Source: Amoebophrya sp. A120 | Taxonomy: Eukaryota; Sar; Dinophyceae; Syndiniales; Amoebophryaceae | DNA length: 64,000 nt | NCBI GenBank assembly: GCA_905178155.1 | Contig: CAJINV010000020.1 | Location: 1,240,001 to 1,304,000, forward strand | Direction of reading: 5' to 3' | Shown here: piece after piece, positions 24,578-38,017 of the stretch | Position numbering within the stretch: the first letter of the stretch is position 1 | Layout: the number at the start of each line of letters is the position of its first letter | Notes under the pieces: generated by a model | The model's input: only the letters and a program-made list of their open reading frames with translations | What the model was told of the DNA's origin: nothing | Databases searched by the model: none | Made by a program: the position numbers and the translations under genes

Positions 24578-25853
24578 CTTGGTTCCTTGCGGCCGCGCTT
24601 TCTCGTCAGTAATTCCGGAGTGGTTGGTGTTCGACGGAAGGCGAAGGCTTCACTTCAGAAAAGGAAAATCGACAGCACGGCGTTTAGGTGGTATCGAAAT
24701 CGATGAAGGTATAAAATTCATAAATCATGGTCACCATCACACACTTTGGTGCTAATGTACATTTCATTTTGTGTTCTTTGCCACGGAGAATGATGACGAA
24801 TCAATAAAGACAGTCACAGTTCATGTTGATAAAAAATGAGAAGCAATAGCAAATTTCAAAACTACTCACAACTTACACGATAATCATAATGTACTGGTCT
24901 CTTTCTCAGAACGAGTTGGTTCCCATCTTTTTGTTTCAATTACACATCACAATTTGCTTTTTCTTTTTCTACTCCCAGAAAAAAACGCTAGAAGAATTTG
25001 ATTTTCATTTTCTTTTGATTTTTCCCCCTCCATCATTCATGCTTGTCTATTATATTGTGGTCGTAGATGTCGCCTCGAGTTCAAGGTTCCTTTGTGTCGC
25101 AGCTAGAATAAGGGCGAGACAACCTACTTTCTAAAAGTTTCTTCAGCAACATTTGTAGTTGCGAGTAATTGTAATACTTACAGAGACTACGCATCAATCG
25201 ACCAGATGAAAATGTAACTCATCAATTCTAGAAACCCGGATGTACGAATGCCTCATACCAAACGACCACCGCCCTGGGCATTCCAACAAAAATTTCTCAA
25301 ATACACCCCCTAAGAACGTACCAAAGATCCCTCAACGCTCTCGCTCACTCGATTCGCTTCCACTCATATTTCTCATTTCAGGGTAGATAAGAAGATCAAG
25401 AAGATCAGAATGAAGTCGTATCAAGTAGCTGGGCTTTGTGATTTATGAAAATTTCAGGGTGGAAGATGGGACGCATTTTAGTTTTGTTCTCGAAGAGCGC
25501 ATTGATGAATAATTTACATTTTTTACAGGGGAAGACAAAGACAAGCTCGATCTGCACGCGATAAGATTTTCCTCAACGCATTTCGATTTCGATTTTTGTT
25601 TTTCGGAACACTAAGCCGAGCGGACCAGGACAAGGACATCTAGCAAGAGTCGCAAGGAAAACGACAAACCAAAACAGTGGCTAGTAGAACTAGAACAATC
25701 TGATGAAAATGAACGTTTGACTTCATATGGGCCTATGCGCCAGGTCGTTGTAGTTTTCCTCCGTCCACCTACAGAAGTGGTCTCAACAGTGTTCGTGTAC
25801 ATCTACATGTTCGAATGCATTTCAGCATCACAGATTATACGACGGTCGTCGTG
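24578..25853. other. Intergenic, nothing supported
   Basis: About 1.3 kb of AT-rich DNA between the DnaJ-C2 gene and the ABC-GNAT gene. Long T-rich runs occur near 24950-25030. No credible coding frame, RNA gene or introner terminus was found. Confidence 0.6.
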
Positions 25854-28048
25854 TCATTTTGAGGACATCAAGATTCTCCTATCGCCGTGTTCATTCAATC
25901 CTCCCCGTGCACCACCAGCCACACCACCTGCTCCCGCATAGCCATACGGCATATAGGATGTTGTTGAGCTTGCATTCATCATATTTGGTTGCTGTGCGGC
26001 GGCGTAGATCGTTGGTGACGAGGCCTGTTGCTGCATTTGTGGCGGATAGCCACCTGTAGCATTCCCTGGATTCGGATTTCCGTACGCCATGCGCTGTGGC
26101 TGCTGAGTGTAGCCTCCGTAAAGTTGCGTTGGAATTTGGTGTTGCTGTGCTGGGGTTGTACCGCTGTTGTACATGATCGCAGTGTGCATGGGCGGACTGC
26201 TCGGTGGCGTTGCGTACACAGCCATTGGATTATTTCGTGGGGCGGGTTGGAAAAGCAGCTGACTATTTGACATCATCGGTGGCGAAGTTGTACCTCCGCT
26301 GACTGTGTCGTGTGTACTCCCCCGCCGGTACTGCGGCGAACTCGGCGTGCTCTTCGTGCCCGAGCTGTTGCGAAAAAAATCTTCTACTTCGTTGTGCATC
26401 ATGGTCGTGCGCGGCCGCGCGTACTCGTATTGGGGCGAGTAGGTCGACGGTGGCGGCGTCGGCCGGGAGAGGGACGACGTTGTTGATCCCTGCGCTGGCA
26501 TCGTCGCGCGATTCGACGCGTTGTACTGTTGGGATTGATTCAGCCTGGAAGACGCCATATTTGTTCCGCTCTGCACAGAAGTTAGTTCTGGTCTACTATT
26601 TCTCGCGCTGATCCCCTGGTCCTCGCCCTCCATATTGATTCCGAGCAGAACCTCGCCGATCTTCTTGTTTTTGTGCTCCAGCGTGACCCAACCCTCGAAT
26701 TTGCCGCGGAAGTTTCGGAGAACTTCCTTTACGGAGACGTGCGACTCGCCCTCGCGCTTGTTCATGCGAAATGTGCGTTGCCCGTGAAGAATCACCTGCA
26801 GGTAGCTGTCCGTGTGCCAGTGGAAAAAGGTGAAGTTCTCGACGCGGTCGCAGTAAACCTGTGGATTTCAATCCGTGAGTAGCGTTGAAAGTGATGAGAT
26901 GCAAATCGATAAAGATGAGATAGCGTTGCAAGAAAGCACCTCTTCCATGTATCAAGATAAAGATGAAGTTGTGTTTCAGATGCACCAGAAGTCAACAAGA
27001 CGATGCCGTAGCAGAAAATTTGTACCAGTGCCCTTGGTTGGTGCAACTCTGTCCAGGTCATCATCTGCTGGGACCTGCCGTCCAGCGCCACCTCGATTTT
27101 GAAGGTCCCGGCTTTCTCCAGATTCCGGAACCCCATCACGATCACTTCCAGCACGGAAAACTTTGTTTTATTGTTGTCCTCCTCCTCGTAGTATTGGTCC
27201 TCGTTTTCCTCGTCACTGAAGCCTGATTCGCTAGTGCTGCTGTCCGCGTCGTAATTCCTCTGCGTCTCCGGGAAATCGCCCCGTCTAGCTCCTGCCGGCG
27301 GCGCCATCGGCGAATTTCCGCGGGAAGTTGCGCTATGCCAGTCGGGGGAACTGGAGGAATTCGTTGTGGTGCGTTGGGGGTAATTCCCGTTATTGTTGAA
27401 TGAGCCCGGTCGGTTATTGAAATTGGAGTTTTGTTGGCCCTGCTGGGTTGATGAACCTCTGCCAGCTGCGTTTGGTCTCTGATTGTTACCAGTACGTTGC
27501 CCACCTCGCGAGAAGTCCTCAAAGGGGTCGAAGTTTGGCGGCACTGCAGACTCAAAAGGATCGAACCCGGGAGGCACTTCTTGCTTCGGCTGATTCGTCG
27601 TCCTGTTCGCAGATGAGGAAGCTGCGCCTGCAGCTCCGGGTCCGGAAGCAGGTGTTCCAGTTGTTGTTCCGGCCTTTGGCTTCGCCGCGCCACCAGTGGT
27701 CGTTCCTGCTGTGGCCGGTTTTGCTGTTCCAGCTGCTGCTGCGTTTTTCGCATTGCCTGCTGCAGTAGTTCCAGCTCCACCCGCACTGGACTTGTTTTTC
27801 GTTCCTGTTTTGTTCGCGTCTGTCTTTTTCTTCGGTTTGTATTTGAAGTTGCCCGTCTTTTCATCGTAAAGCCGGTTCAGTTCTCGGTAGGACGAGTCTA
27901 TCCGCTGAAACTCTGCCGTTTCCCCCTTCTTGTCCGGGTGGTGGATGCGAACCAACTCTCTGTACTTCGCCTTGAGCAACTTCTGGGTCGGATACAACAG
28001 CTGAATCTCGTCCTGGTCGGGACGGGAATCTAGGCCGTAGTACTCCAT
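25854..28048 (-). CDS. DnaJ (J-domain) protein with C2-like domain
   Basis: Two exons, 28048-27026 and 26858-25854, give 675 residues. The intron (26859-27025, 167 bp) is GT-AG (CTG/GTACAA ... CCACAG/GTT). The start at ATG 28048 (MEYYGLDSR) puts a J domain at residues 1-65 with the HPD tripeptide at 37-39 (RIHHPDKKG), the motif that stimulates Hsp70 ATPase. A long Gly/Ala/Thr- and Asn-rich linker follows. Near residues 295-410 is a segment with C2-domain character (FSVLEVIVMGFRNLEKAG ... FEGWVTLEHKNKKIGEVLL), which is continuous only after splicing. C2 domains often bind membranes or lipids. The last ~250 residues are Pro/Gln/Tyr-rich and probably disordered. This combination resembles no named co-chaperone I know; it could target Hsp70 to a membrane. 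Confidence 0.75.
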
Positions 28049-29270
28049 CGCGCGTACGAAAGCCCGCCTCTATTGGTCGGTGCGTGCTTGCCAGAAGAGC
28101 TTAGGCGGTTCCGCGCTCGCTCAAGAGAGCCTCAGGAGCTTCGCCATTGTCTTCTTGTTTGCAAAGACTCCCTGTTAGCTCAAATACGAGACTATAGGGA
28201 TCATGACGCTCCTGAGACGTGATTATATTGCGGTGAGTGAAGCCAAAAGAAAAAGATACTGCTATTGCATATGCAAATATTGTGCTCAAAGAACTTTTAC
28301 TTTATGGATCGCGCATGATAGAAAACATATGTTTCAGTTTACCTTTTGCGCAACCGCAATCGCAGTGGTATTGAAGTAGATGCTTTGGACTGAGGACATC
28401 AAAAGTTCTTCCCTATGTATGTGTGTGAACGGAGAGCGAAATACAAATACTCGAAAAACTAGGACTACGAATAAAACGTAAATATGCGTCGAAAGTTTCG
28501 TAATTCATATCATACTCATATGAGAACTTCTAACCACCGGGGTCCTGCATTTGCGAATGCTAGATTACTGCTTTGTTTTCATGGCACTTTGCCTGCCACT
28601 TCACAACCAGAGTTCCCTACCAAATAGACGTCTCCGCTCGGTAATTGCACGCTGTTTTCCGTGTAAGTACGACCACCAGTTTTGTGTAGCACGATAGCAG
28701 TTGTGATAAAGCTTCATACAGCCATGGCAACCGATGCGACTAGGCGTAGCTGCCTTGTAGTTTCGTAGCTGCCGACTAAACACTTCCGGTTTTTTCATCT
28801 CACGAAACGACAAAAACGATTTTGCGATGCGCATGCTCTGTGTTCACGAAAAAACAACCGAAACAATTTGAATTTTTGCCCGTTCAAAGATATTAACCGA
28901 TGCTGTTTCGGCCCTTGCCGTGCGGTGGAGGCATCCGAAGCAAAAAGAGCGAGCGCAGGCCCAAAAATGCTACTTGCAGTAGACAGTTTGCAAAGTAGTA
29001 GTCCTGAAGCTGTTCCAGTTGTCTGCTTCTTCAACGAAGTATTCTCTTCATTGTCTCTACTGTTTGTACGAAGACCAGTTTTGCACTGTAGTTCATCGGG
29101 TTGTAGGATGATCAAAAATCCTCGCCAAATTTTTTTCCAGTTTTGCACTGGTGGCATTCTGGCCTTTCTATTGATTTTCGGTATTTCTATTTGAATCGCT
29201 CTAATTTTTTGGCCCAGTAGAATATCGTCAGTTTCGAGTTAATCGGGATTTTTGTTGCAGATGCAAAACC
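28049..29270. other. Intergenic, nothing supported
   Basis: About 1.2 kb upstream of the DnaJ-C2 gene. Several short open frames exist on both strands, none with a recognisable domain or good splice sites. Confidence 0.6.
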
Positions 29271-32200
29271 CTACAAATTCGTCCCCGCCCCGCCCCCTCC
29301 GCTATTGGAAGCTGCATGCAACTTTTTCCAGCGCCCGAGAAACTGCGCCGCGTCCTTCAGCACTGCTTCCGCAAACGACCGGTAGATGGAGCGCTTGATC
29401 GATGTCGTGTCCTGCTCTACTGCAGGTCCGTTTGTTGCTGATCCTGTCCCAACATTCGAAAAGTTCGCACCCGGTTGCTGCGTCGTCGAAGCGACCGTCT
29501 GATACCAGACGACCGCCTGGATCAACACCCGCACAAGCTTTACACACCCCTCAAAGGTCCATTCCTCCACCACTTTCAACGTTCGCGGGGTGGCCAAAGC
29601 AATCAGCCGGCTCTTCTGCTCTTCCACACTCTGCCGCCGTCTGTCCTTCCACTCCTCCTCGTTTTTCTGGAAAATACCGACCACCTTGGCCGCGGTGGCC
29701 ACGTCGTGCGCTGCGGTCGAGAGCAACGTGGGGAGTTGATCTGCTGGATGCAAATTTTTATCGTCCTCGTCGACGCGGCCATTATTTCCTGCAGTGCGAA
29801 TATCACCTCCTGCGTCGTTAGTCGTTCCGCCTAAAACAACAGAATCTGCTGCTGCGGCCTTCGTGTCTATCATGTCAACATCCACTTCATCTGCTACTTG
29901 TTCGTCACCGCCTTTGCTTTCAAAAATCTTTTTGTTTTCGGCAAAAGACCCAACGGCTTTCTTCAAGTTTGTTCCATCTTCATTTTCACTTCCCGGTTCA
30001 GAATCATCTTCTTGAGAGTCTCGGGGTCGTGTGCCAGGGCCCGAGCTGTCCACGCTTTTCGGCGAGGTCGGACTGGTCAGCGCGCTGTCTTTGTTTACTA
30101 CAATCTCGCCGTTGTTGTTGTTGAAATTGAATTGCTGCTTCTTGTTTCTGTGGTTCATGTTGTGTCTTGGACCACTAGTACAACTGCGCTCAGCTTTCTC
30201 CTTTTCCTCCTCCAGAATAATGACCTGCCAAAGATCAAACACTCGCTCCAAAAACCCGCGCTCCCGCACGTGGACATCTTGCAGCGTACCGAGAAGCTCG
30301 CGTAGGAGGAGGAGCAGCGCGGATCGGACCTGCGCAGTCCGGATGGTTTTTTTGGACAAGTCCTGGTCAGTTTCGTCTTCCAAAAAATCGTCCTCGTCCA
30401 CTGACAAGCAGGCTGCAGCGGCCCCGCCTACCGGGGAAGCAGGCGTAAGGTCATGACCGTTCTTCGCACCAAACTTGTTCTCAACATCGCCTCCTGTACG
30501 AAAGTCCCCGACAACTACTTCCGTTGTCTTCATCTCTGAATTTACTGCAGCTGTAAGTGGTGAAAGCGCTGATGATGAAAACGATGTTCGTGCCTGTTCT
30601 TTCCGCACTCCGAACAGGTAGAAAACTTTTTCGCAGAACACGAGCTCCCTCTGCCGAAAAAGAAGCAGGGCTGCCGCGCGCTCCAGCAATTCCAGTGGTT
30701 GCACAATACGTGGAAGGTGCTTTTTTTCGTACTCTGGGAAAAGGTCAGCGACGTAATCCTCGACCGTTGCGGAAAACAACGAAGGGAGTTGGTGTGATTG
30801 TGAGTGGTAAGAAGAAGAGCTTTGTTGCTGTTGCACTGCTGGAGCTGGCCCCTCGTACAATCGCATACAGAGTCTGCGAAACACCGGCAGCACTTGCTGC
30901 ACCACAAGACAGGTGTCATTGCCACACCAAAAGGTCCTATTTGGTTGCTGGGAAGAACTCGTCGCGTTTTGACCGCTATGATTACTCGCGCCTCCTGCGT
31001 AGTAGTTCTGCCGACTTGTCGTCGCCCCCGCTGGCGTGGTGATTGTGACTCCGAGAGCGGACTTGCTCCCTCCCGAAGAGTGCTGCTTGCCGACTGCGTG
31101 GCCGCCTCGTTGGTCCTGCTTTCGCGCAGATTGCGCGCCACTATTGCCGGGGATACTCAGATGCGATGACCCATTCCTATTGCTAGTACCCATCCCAGAA
31201 TTCGTCTGTTTCTTGTTCCTGCTGTTTAGTTTCACGCTGACTAACAAACTGTCCAGAACCAGCGCTGGCATGGAAATGAGCGTCGCGTCAAATGTGCTGA
31301 GATCCGGGTAGCAGTACTCATCTTCCTGCGTTCTTGTGCCTGCTCCTGACGCTGCATCAAAGAAACAAGTTTGATTCGCCGCGGCTGCTGCGTTCTTGCC
31401 GCCGCGACCGTGCCTGTTACTTCCCCGCGCAGCTCCTCCTACTGCGCTCCCGCCGGTCTGCGGCGCGAACAGGCTGCCCAGGAGCGTCGGTGTGGATGAA
31501 GCCTCGAGCTCGGTTTTGTTCTTTGGAGACACGGCATTTCCACTGCCTGCGGACCCAGATTTGGAAGTACCACCACCCGGCCCACTGCCCGAAGTCGCTT
31601 GTCCTGGTCCACCTGCCGAAGAGGACGCTGAACTAAACGCATCACTCGGACACGCCAACAAAGTCCAGAGAAACGGAATCTTTTCCGAGGCACACAGTCT
31701 CCGCGCGCGGTCCACGATCCTCGCGAGGAGATCCGGCGGCAGCGACGGCGAGGCACGCCCCCAGACGGAGGTGAGTTTCGACCATGGTAAAAGGTGGAAC
31801 TCGTACAGATCGGAGGATTTATTGTTCCCGCCTTGATCCACATTCGATCGCGATGAGTGCTTCGCACCGACAAACGTCGTGGTTGCGTGACTGATCAGGT
31901 CCAAAGGTTGCAAATTGAGATTGCTACTTGCAATGTTGTTGCCGCTTGCGACGACCTGCAGTGTGCTCGAGCTGTGACCCCGAGAAGAGGACGATGTGGA
32001 TGTGCCGGTGAGTTGTTTCTTGTTGTTTATCAATCCCGTTGCGCCCGTGCTTGACTTACTCGACTGATTTTGTTCCTGTTGCTCTTCTAGCGAGCCGTGC
32101 CGAAAATTATTTGCTCCCCGCGAAGAAGAGGCTGAAGACCCGCCTACGACAGCACCGGTCGCGCCACCGTAACTGTGAAGATGACCGTGAAAATTATGAC

Positions 32201-35200
32201 CCGCGCCCCCCGCGTTGGAGGAGGAGTTCGTCACGCTGTCTTGGTCCGGCTCCCTGCTGGAAGACCCTTTCCGACGGCCTCCATGTGGAGATGATCTTGC
32301 TCCAAATTCTTGCTCAACGCCGCCGCGGTCGACGAGTTCTACTTGCGGAATAAATGCAGCCTTGTTTGCGCTTTGTAAACCGGCCGGAGTGCTGGACATG
32401 AGCGTGTACGGGTATAATTCGGATCCTGCTACGGTCCCGGCATGATTAGTCGACGTAGTATAACCAGCAGGAGAAATCGTCAGCACCAATCCGTTCCGCA
32501 GCAACCTCCCGCTGCGTTTCACCGTCTCCAGCCGCCGTCCGATCTTGGCAAACCGGTAAACCGCGTTTGTCTGCGCGACCATTTCCGACAGCAGGACTAC
32601 CCGGCTCCAGGGCCAGGCATTCAGGGAAAGCGTGTTGCTGTTCAGTGAGAAATAAATTGCGTTCAGCTGGTGCTGCTGATGGGTCCCAGAGTGGTTGTTG
32701 TATCCAGCGGAATTGTGGTCTGAGTCGCTCATTCCGTTTGTCGCCTGCAGGTAAACAAAGCAATCGAGTAAGTCCTCGACGGAAAATTGAAAATCAGCAT
32801 GATCTCCTCGATACAAGTTTACTTGGCGACTTTTATTTGCGTTTGCCACTCGTGGCGCGTGATGTGCTTGTAGTTGCCGTTTCGCCTTCAAAAAAGGCAC
32901 CACTCGACGATCCAATTCTTCTACGAAGGGGTCCAACGGCCGACAATAGGCGACAAAGGGCAGTAACCCCCGGTAGAGTTGTTGGAGAAAAATCTTTAGT
33001 TGCGAGTAGCGGAGGCATGAGGACGGCTGTGAAAATCGTCCTGGCATTGCCAAAGGGCCGGCAGTTTTGCAGCTTCCACCGTTTAGTATCCCGAGATTCA
33101 ACAGCAAACTCAATCGCTTCCGGACAGTGCTGGTGAGCAGCCGACTCGGATTATGTTCCGCCCCACCAGCAGCTCCCCGGGCCGCATTGACTTGCGCGAG
33201 CGAGGCGCTATTGGTTCCTGTTTGCACTTTCGGCAACCCGAGGTGGGCTTGCAGGAGGCCGTTATCTACCTGCTGTAGTCCGCGCGCAGCAGCACCGCCC
33301 CCTCGCTTACTTCCTTGTCCCCGGGCTCCGTAGCAAAGCGCGGGCGGACTAGAACGCGCACGAGTCCGTGAGGAGCAGATGAACTCCAAGAGAAAACCTT
33401 CGTCAAAGACGTCATTGAAAAAAGCCCCGTGCTTGTTTGTTCCTGCAGTAGTAGACACACCCTGCGCTGTATTACCGGCGCTTGTACTACTACCTGCTTG
33501 ATTCGACGCTGTCGAAGAGGTGGACGACCCCAACGCCACTGCAAACGCTTCGTGAAGCGGACTTGCCGCAGCTGCTCCTCGGTTACTACCGAGTCCAAAG
33601 CCGCCAGGCCCCCGCTGACCCTGTCCTCCGCCGCGTTTGCCACTCCGTTCCCCAGAGCCTCGGCGCTGCTCGCCACTGGAATTCAGCAACGACCCCTGTC
33701 GGTGGAAGCTGCTTTTTTCGGCGACCATGGCCCGGGACGCGGACCGGAGTAGGGTCGGACTTTTGGCATCTTGTTTCGTTGGGCTTGTTCCAAGGCTGGC
33801 GTTGTCCCGCCACAACACGGTGCACCGACCTTGCAGACTCTCTTGCTTCGCGGCCTCGTAGACCAAGAGCCAGTTTTGCTGCACTTTGGAGAACGGCACA
33901 TGCGACGCAGAACTACCCGCAGCGGGGAGCTTCCCAATGCGGGCCGCGAAGGGGGTGACCGCGGCATAATTTGCAGAAGCATCTTCGTGTCCTCGGAGGT
34001 GTTGCACTAGTCCTCCGCGTGCTACACCGTGATGTGGCAGAGAAGTTACACCCGTATAGCAAGCAGAAGAATTGTTCCAATACGAACAGCCCCCAGGGAG
34101 CCTTGATCCTGGCAGCAATCTCTCCGTCAGCGCACACCCACGCAGCTCTTGCGACGGATGAAGCGGTAACACCTCCGGTTTCCGCAGGGCAAACAGCGCC
34201 TCGCCTTCCTGCGCGAGCAGCAGACGGTGCCCCGTTCTGCTCGTGGCCTTCTTTTTGTTTCCTTGCTGCTCGGCGCCCGTGCGCGCCGGAGCCAAATGTA
34301 GGAGCTCCTCGCCGACCGAGCCGCGTAGCGAGGCCGTGCTAGTCTGCCGCATCGGCATCGCTTTACCCAACATCGTGCCGGCCTGGAGTGTGTTTGCAGG
34401 TAGCAGGTCACTTGCGCACAGAAGCAGCGCGTGCGAATCTTTTGTTTGCGTGAAGATTGAAGGTTGTAAAGAGAAATTTTCACAAGAGGCCACCACTCCA
34501 CGGAAAATTACACAACGATGTTGATGTAGTTTAAATTTTTCCGTGACATACAGATACATCAAATACATACAAATACCAGCATCACGAGCCGAAAGTCAAC
34601 AATACCGCAGCATTCGAAGCTCTTGCGCCACCTTGATTCAACTGTCCTGGACCTGGCCTTCCTGAATTTTTTTCTGATGCTTTATTCGCGCTACCAGTCG
34701 ACGTGTCAGATATCACGCATCTTGGATCACTTTGCAGACCCGCACAGCTCGTCACACGAAGGACGTCGATGGATTTTTGAGAGGTTGAAGTTATTTGTGA
34801 CGCAACTCGCAAGTCGTAAGCGAAGTTCAGACGGAAAGAGACATCTGCAAGAACGGTCGTCGAAGTTGATCCCGGGAAGAATTTCGCGACCGTTCCCCCG
34901 CCCGGGAGAATAGACGCTGCTGAGAGAGTTCCTGAAGATGCGACATTCGCTCCAGACGCATTTATCCCCGCAGACGACTTCACAGCAGCCGCAGATTGAG
35001 TACTAGACGCGCCCCAATTTTGCTTCGCCACGTAGGAGCCCAGCTCCGCTTCGAGCAACGAGAGGCGCGTAAGGGAGCACCCGGCGCTCGCCGAGGACCC
35101 GCGTTGTCCACCAGCCCTGCTCGCTGCAAAGCTTGTTGTCGTGCTCTTGCTAGAGGCGAAAAAGGACACTCGCTTGCTCTGTTGTATACTCGCACCGAAG

Positions 35201-36174
35201 CCCTGCATGAGGTGCCCAATGGTGGAGATGTTGTTCCGCGTCGAAAGTGTTCGATCCATTGGCAAAGCTCGGGTCGGTGCCGCAGGAGCGGGAGCTGTGG
35301 CCGCCACGGCTGATCCTGCAAACGTCACCTGCTGCTGCATTCCATCGCTCGTTGTGACTGCGGACGCAACGTCCACTGAGGCGCCGCGCTGCCGGTGGTC
35401 AAGAAGCTCGCTCGGAGCGCCGGCGGAAGAAGAAACTATAGCTGCAGGCAATCTCTCCCCAATACGCCGGCCTTCATCTTCCAGCAACCCTGTCTGTTCT
35501 TGGCTGCTTTGTTTTCTACTGCTCGCTTTATCGCCTCCAGTATTTGATGTTGACGCACCAGCAACCGCTGAAGCTGATACTGCGCTCGCTTTTCTTCCCG
35601 AGGAAGTACTTCCGTGTGTCAAAGAACTGCCAGCGGGCAACGTGGCCATGAACGCAGCGCGCAGTCGCTCTTGCGATCCTGCCCCGCATAGGTGATCTGC
35701 TGGCGTTCGATCGTGTTCCACGGGGACGTGACCGGTGCCCGCGAGGAGAATCAGCGGGGCGAACAGCTCAACGATGTGAATCCGGAACTCCGCGGTGTTG
35801 TAATACCGTTCCAAGATGAGGCAGAGCGAAACACCGTACGCCAAATCCTCCTCTTCATCGGACATAAGGTGCAGGAGATCCGGGGGCGACAGGTATTCTC
35901 CTGCGGCACAGGCAGCACCGGCGTGAGAAGTAGTCGCTCCAACACTGCAGATCCACTTTTCGCAAATTGTGCTCCAGTACTCGGGCGTGGTACGGAAGAG
36001 CAACCAGGACAGGAACTCGCTACGCTCCTTCTCCTCCTGGGATAGACGGTGCGGGGAGAGAGCTGCAGATCCGGGATGAGAGGGCGCAAACGCTCCTGCA
36101 CTGGACGCCGCAGTTGCCCCCTGCGCCCCAACGTCATGCTCGAACAAAACGGCAGAAAACTGAGACGCGCCCAT
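29271..36174 (-). CDS. Unrecognised giant low-complexity protein
   Basis: Proposed exons are 36174-34606 and 34382-29271, giving 2,226 residues. The inferred intron (34383-34605, 223 bp) is GT-AG (GCTGCG/GTATTG ... CACTCCAG/GCC) and joins SNAA to AGTMLGK in frame; without it there are two large adjacent frames in different phases. The start at 36174 reads MGASQFSAVLFEHD. I do not recognise the protein. Helical, probably folded islands sit in Ser/Gly/Asn-rich sequence: FLSWLLFRTTPEYWSTICEK and LAYGVSLCLILERYYNTAEF near the N-terminus, YSQLKIFLQQLYRGLLPFVA and VVLLSEMVAQTNAVYRFAKI in the middle, and VRSALLLLLRELLGTLQDVH and WTFEGCVKLVRVLIQAVVWY near the C-terminus. This alternation suggests a scaffold. 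No transmembrane segment or catalytic motif was seen. No introner interrupts it despite its length. Confidence 0.65.
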
Positions 36175-37780
36175 CCTGGTACTAGGGTAGATAATGTAGA
36201 CAACCTATACCCGCCGGAACTGGATAGACCAGGCAGAAACTTTTGCATGCTGCTATTTCAGCAGCCACATACCGCCTCTTTCCTCACGTACTTCGCGACC
36301 TCTTCATTCAATTCTCTCAAAGAAAACGGAAAGTAGAAGCACATATCGTGCCCTATGAACACCAACCCTTCATCTAGATTGCAGCCCTTGCAGCGTAGTT
36401 GTCTGCAGCGGCTGAGTGTCGCAATCTCTTACTTCGCCGACGACGATGCTTCTCCCCCAGTCCAAGTATGGCGTCAATGGTAAGCACACCATGATCGCGC
36501 GGGGGCCGGGCAAGAAGCCGCTAAACAGCAATCGCAACTCCACCCCGAAGGCCGGCCACCTGTAGCTAGACACAGCGCCAGGCCGCGGCGAAGTATGCGT
36601 GAGTTGCGCGCTGGCCCAGTGGGTAAAGCGCGCGGATGTGGGCGCGCTCGGCCGAGACGGAGGGCCACCAGCGCGGGGCTACTGGCATAGCGGGCCCCCG
36701 CTCTTATGGAGGCCGATGTCGAAGGAAGCACGCTGTCAAGTTGCAAAGCAAAAAACTTGCGCGCCGGCCCCTGGCGGAGGCCGGCGCAACTAGTGCGCTT
36801 CTGACTGTTGGCGAGGCCGCGGCACGCCAGGGGGAAATCACGAACGCCATGGGCCGCCGAGCGAGGGCCGCCCGGCTGCGTCTTTTTTTGATGGCCGCCG
36901 GCTGGGGAGAGCGAAACGACTCGGCCACCGTAGCCCATCCCCCAACCGGCAGGCCCGCCGGCCCAAGGCCCGCCCGGCCTTCTTTGACGCCCTGAATCGC
37001 GGCGGACTCTCCTCGTCACCGACGAAGGAAACAGGGCACAGACAAACTACCCGCCCGCGGCCAGTTCCTTCAGACTCATATCGGCCGCAACGAATTGCGG
37101 CGCCGCCGGCGGTATTGGTCTCAACGTGTCAACGCGGGGGACTGCTGCACCGATAGCGGCCCCTCCACGCCACAAGCCCGGCTGGTAGGTGGCCGTGGAG
37201 GTTTGCAGCCTGCGCAGCTCCGGGATGTTATCCGAACAGCCGGCCCGCGGCTGCGCAGCCTCGTACTTCTTGGTGGCAATTTTCTTCCGCAAACGAGATC
37301 CAAAGACGAGACTGAGGCGCGCCCATCTTGGTCGAGCAATCTACTTATTTACTTAGCGCACTTGTAGGGCCTTCGCACTGAATGGACGAGGAGACAGAAG
37401 CTTGGGCTTCTCTCTGCACGCTGTTGCTGGAATAGCGGGTAAACTAACATCGACTCCTCCCTCCCGTAGGACACGCCCTGCCTCATGTGGTCACAACACA
37501 ATAAACTCCGACTCCAAGTACCACATATCGCGGACATAAACAACAAACAACAACCCCTCTAGCTCTGCCGCCACGTTCGCATCTTAGCCTGCGGCTGGTG
37601 TGATATCGCTATCTCTCTGCACGTTCGTCTCCGGCGAACATCGCCGACTTGCCTCGGGCCTGTCGCTCTGGAGGCGAAGATTGGCACACCATCGATCACG
37701 TGAGGCGAACCATTTGGCAAGCGCAATTCCCCAAGGGCCGCCCATATGTAAATAAGTAGAAGATCGGGCCGCAGCGCCCT
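36175..37780. other. GC-rich gap, repeat-like
   Basis: From about 36.5 to 37.3 kb the composition turns strongly GC-rich and many overlapping frames stay open only because of that. No gene is supported. The sequence CTACTTATTTAC at 37341-37352 recurs inverted near 37747, hinting at copies of a repeat in opposite orientations. Confidence 0.5.
36604..36676 (+). repeat. SINE-like repeat head, copy 1
   Basis: TGGCCCAGTGGGTAAAGCGC resembles a tRNA A-box. It is followed by a tract ending GGCCACCAGCGC that is shared with 37788-37852. No B-box or poly(A) tail was recognised, so a tRNA-derived short retroelement is only a suggestion. Confidence 0.35.
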
Positions 37781-38017
37781 ATGTGTGAGCCCCGCCGCGG
37801 TCCAGTGGGAAGGCGATGGACGCGCGCGGCCGACGCGGATGGCCACCAGCGCACGTCATGCAGAGCAGACATGCCCGACACGGCTCTTCCTCCGCCCCGA
37901 AGAGAGCTTCTGACCCCCGCCTGGGCCTGCGCAACAGGTTTACTCCAGTGGGCGGAGGAACTGGTCGCGCGGGCCTGCGCGTGCGAATGAAAACCCAGGC
38001 CGCGGCAGGGCGCGGCC
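37781..38017 (+). repeat. SINE-like repeat head, copy 2, in GC-rich DNA
   Basis: GGTCCAGTGGGAAGGCGATG followed by GCGCGGCCGACGCGGATGGCCACCAGCGC parallels the block at 36604-36676. The shared order of CCAGTGGG, CGGCCGA and GGCCACCAGCGC suggests two diverged copies of one dispersed repeat. The rest of the segment is GC-rich filler. Confidence 0.35.

Noticed and set aside
34385-34568. ATG at 34568 as the start of the giant protein's large exon
   Set aside because: The first ~60 codons look like non-coding or intron sequence, and a GT-AG intron joins the upstream frame in phase; this remains unproven.
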